Shown here: piece by piece, positions 22,186 to 22,840 of the stretch
How positions within the stretch are numbered: the stretch's first letter is position 1
Layout of the letters: each line of letters starts with the position of its first letter
From: DASYYE01 sp035946955
GTDB taxonomy: Bacteria > Actinomycetota > Actinomycetes > Streptosporangiales > Streptosporangiaceae
NCBI GenBank assembly: GCA_035946955.1
Contig: DASYYE010000321.1
Span: forward strand, 1-22,840
Direction: 5' to 3'
Length of the DNA stretch: 22,840 bases
Notes under the pieces: generated by a model
What the model was told of the DNA's origin: nothing
Seen by the model: the letters and a program-made list of their open reading frames with translations, nothing else
Database searches by the model: none
Program-made: the position numbers and the translations under genes

Positions 22186-22330
22186 CGGATTCCTCCTTGT
22201 CGCTCGCCGAGGGCTTCGGCATAACGAGCAACAGCGTCGATCGTGGCTACCTCGCCGCCTTCAATTTGGCATACCTGCCTGGGATGACGCCATGGCCTGG
22301 GGAGTACCGGCGCCGCCACTGCCGGATTGC
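22182..22330 (-). pseudogene. Decayed XRE-type HTH regulator
   Basis: On the minus strand the frame ending at 22182 encodes QVCQIEGGEVATIDAVARYAEALG, a clear match to the recognition helix and tail of XRE/antitoxin HTH proteins (usually V-S-Q-I-E-R-G-E, then ARYAEALGG). The residues expected just before it (M-A-S-S-Q-A) occur in another frame, so one extra base near 22275 breaks the gene. The earlier helices cannot be rebuilt; the upstream part looks deleted or scrambled. It is directly upstream of the GNAT gene. Confidence 0.5.
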
Positions 22331-22466
22331 CTACGGCCACTAGGGTTCCCGGCGGAGGATCCGGCCATCGCATGCCGGGTAGGCAACAAGGCATGGCTAG
22401 TCTCCAGACGCTTGGATGCACGCGCACGCAGGCGGGGCCCACCGTGAGCTACGGCGAGGCCGCCTG

Positions 22467-22840
22467 GTGACACGGCGCTGGCGGGCTCCGCGGCCCGTCC
22501 AGCTGGCCAGCCGGTGGCTGGCCGAACTTGCTGGTCTCCTCGCCGTGGCGGGAGCCGCTATCGCCGGGGCGTTGTGGCTGACGCCGATGCAGACCGTTTC
22601 GGTCGCCGGCCAGGTCATCAAGGTCGGGGCCACCTCGCCCAGCCTCAGCACGTCCGGGCCCGGTGAGATGGACCTATTCGGGCAGCGGCTCGCAACCAGC
22701 ATGCGGTTCGCCGGGCCGGTGCGGCCCCGGGTACAGCTGGCCAGGATCACCATTAACAGCGAGCTCACCACCTTCGTCGAGGGCACGAAGCCGGTCAGCG
22801 CGGAGCGGGTGCTCGGTGACCGGCTGGCGACTGGCTGGAA
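22467..22840 (+). CDS. Membrane-anchored conserved protein, N-terminal part
   Basis: From the GTG at 22467 the frame is open to the right edge (124 codons). It has a basic start (MTRRWRAPRPVQL) and one hydrophobic segment (about 20-40, LAELAGLLAVAGAAIAGALW). The outer part has short beta-like stretches: VSVAGQVIKVG, SGPGEMDLFGQ, FAGPVRPRVQLARITIN. The DLFGQ...FAGPVRPR pattern reminds me of uncharacterised actinobacterial membrane proteins, some linked to metallophosphoesterase domains, but the part seen is too short to assign. The ribosome site is weak, and the gene diverges from the GNAT/XRE pair. Confidence 0.6.
   Translation, partial: MTRRWRAPRPVQLASRWLAELAGLLAVAGAAIAGALWLTPMQTVSVAGQVIKVGATSPSLSTSGPGEMDLFGQRLATSMRFAGPVRPRVQLARITINSELTTFVEGTKPVSAERVLGDRLATGW

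Overview
The window is high-GC DNA, with dense head-to-tail genes, many GTG starts, GGAGG ribosome sites and strong third-position GC. This fits an actinomycete (Actinomycetota); the genus cannot be read from the sequence. Its centre, about 1.2-21.5 kb, looks like one biosynthetic gene cluster for a ribosomally made, cysteine-rich, heavily modified peptide (RiPP). The flanks look like ordinary genome: a GH92 glycosidase on the left, and a GNAT acetyltransferase, a decayed XRE regulator and a membrane-anchored protein on the right.

Layout: (1) 1-783, minus strand, 5' part of a secreted GH92 alpha-mannosidase with a LacI-type palindrome in its promoter region. (2) 1230-1859, a NarL/LuxR-type response regulator with Gly at the usual phospho-Asp position. 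(3) 2061-4034, a GT4-like glycosyltransferase fused to a domain resembling the partner protein of the maturase. (4) 4121-4454, two short precursor peptides ending in C-x2-C arrays. (5) 4542-6247, a DUF692/MNIO (multinuclear non-heme iron oxidase) and its partner protein. (6) 6249-7994, an AsnB-type amidotransferase. (7) 8004-8477, a small protein with seven ordered cysteines. (8) 8502-9243, three tandem paralogous precursor peptides with a near-constant leader and divergent Cys-containing tails. (9) 9269-12936, a heterodimeric ABC exporter. (10) 12933-17106, an aspartyl/asparaginyl beta-hydroxylase, a second glycosyltransferase with a C-terminal PqqD/winged-helix-like domain, and a NodU/CmcH-type O-carbamoyltransferase. 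(11) 17107-17861, a gene-poor gap. (12) 17862-21480, a SAM methyltransferase, an ATP-grasp ligase and an MFS exporter, each overlapping the next by 4 nt.

Working model (inference): the MNIO and its partner oxidise cysteines of the C-x2-C cores. The beta-hydroxylase may install a hydroxyl, perhaps on the Asn of the shared C-N-G-C motif. The two glycosyltransferases attach sugars, possibly docking on the leader through their C-terminal domains. The carbamoyltransferase caps a sugar hydroxyl, AsnB amidates a carboxylate, and the methyltransferase and ATP-grasp enzyme add late groups. The ABC and MFS proteins export the product. I see no LanM-, YcaO- or radical-SAM-type enzyme and no recognisable leader peptidase in the window. 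I do not know of a described RiPP pathway with this enzyme set, but I could not search for one.
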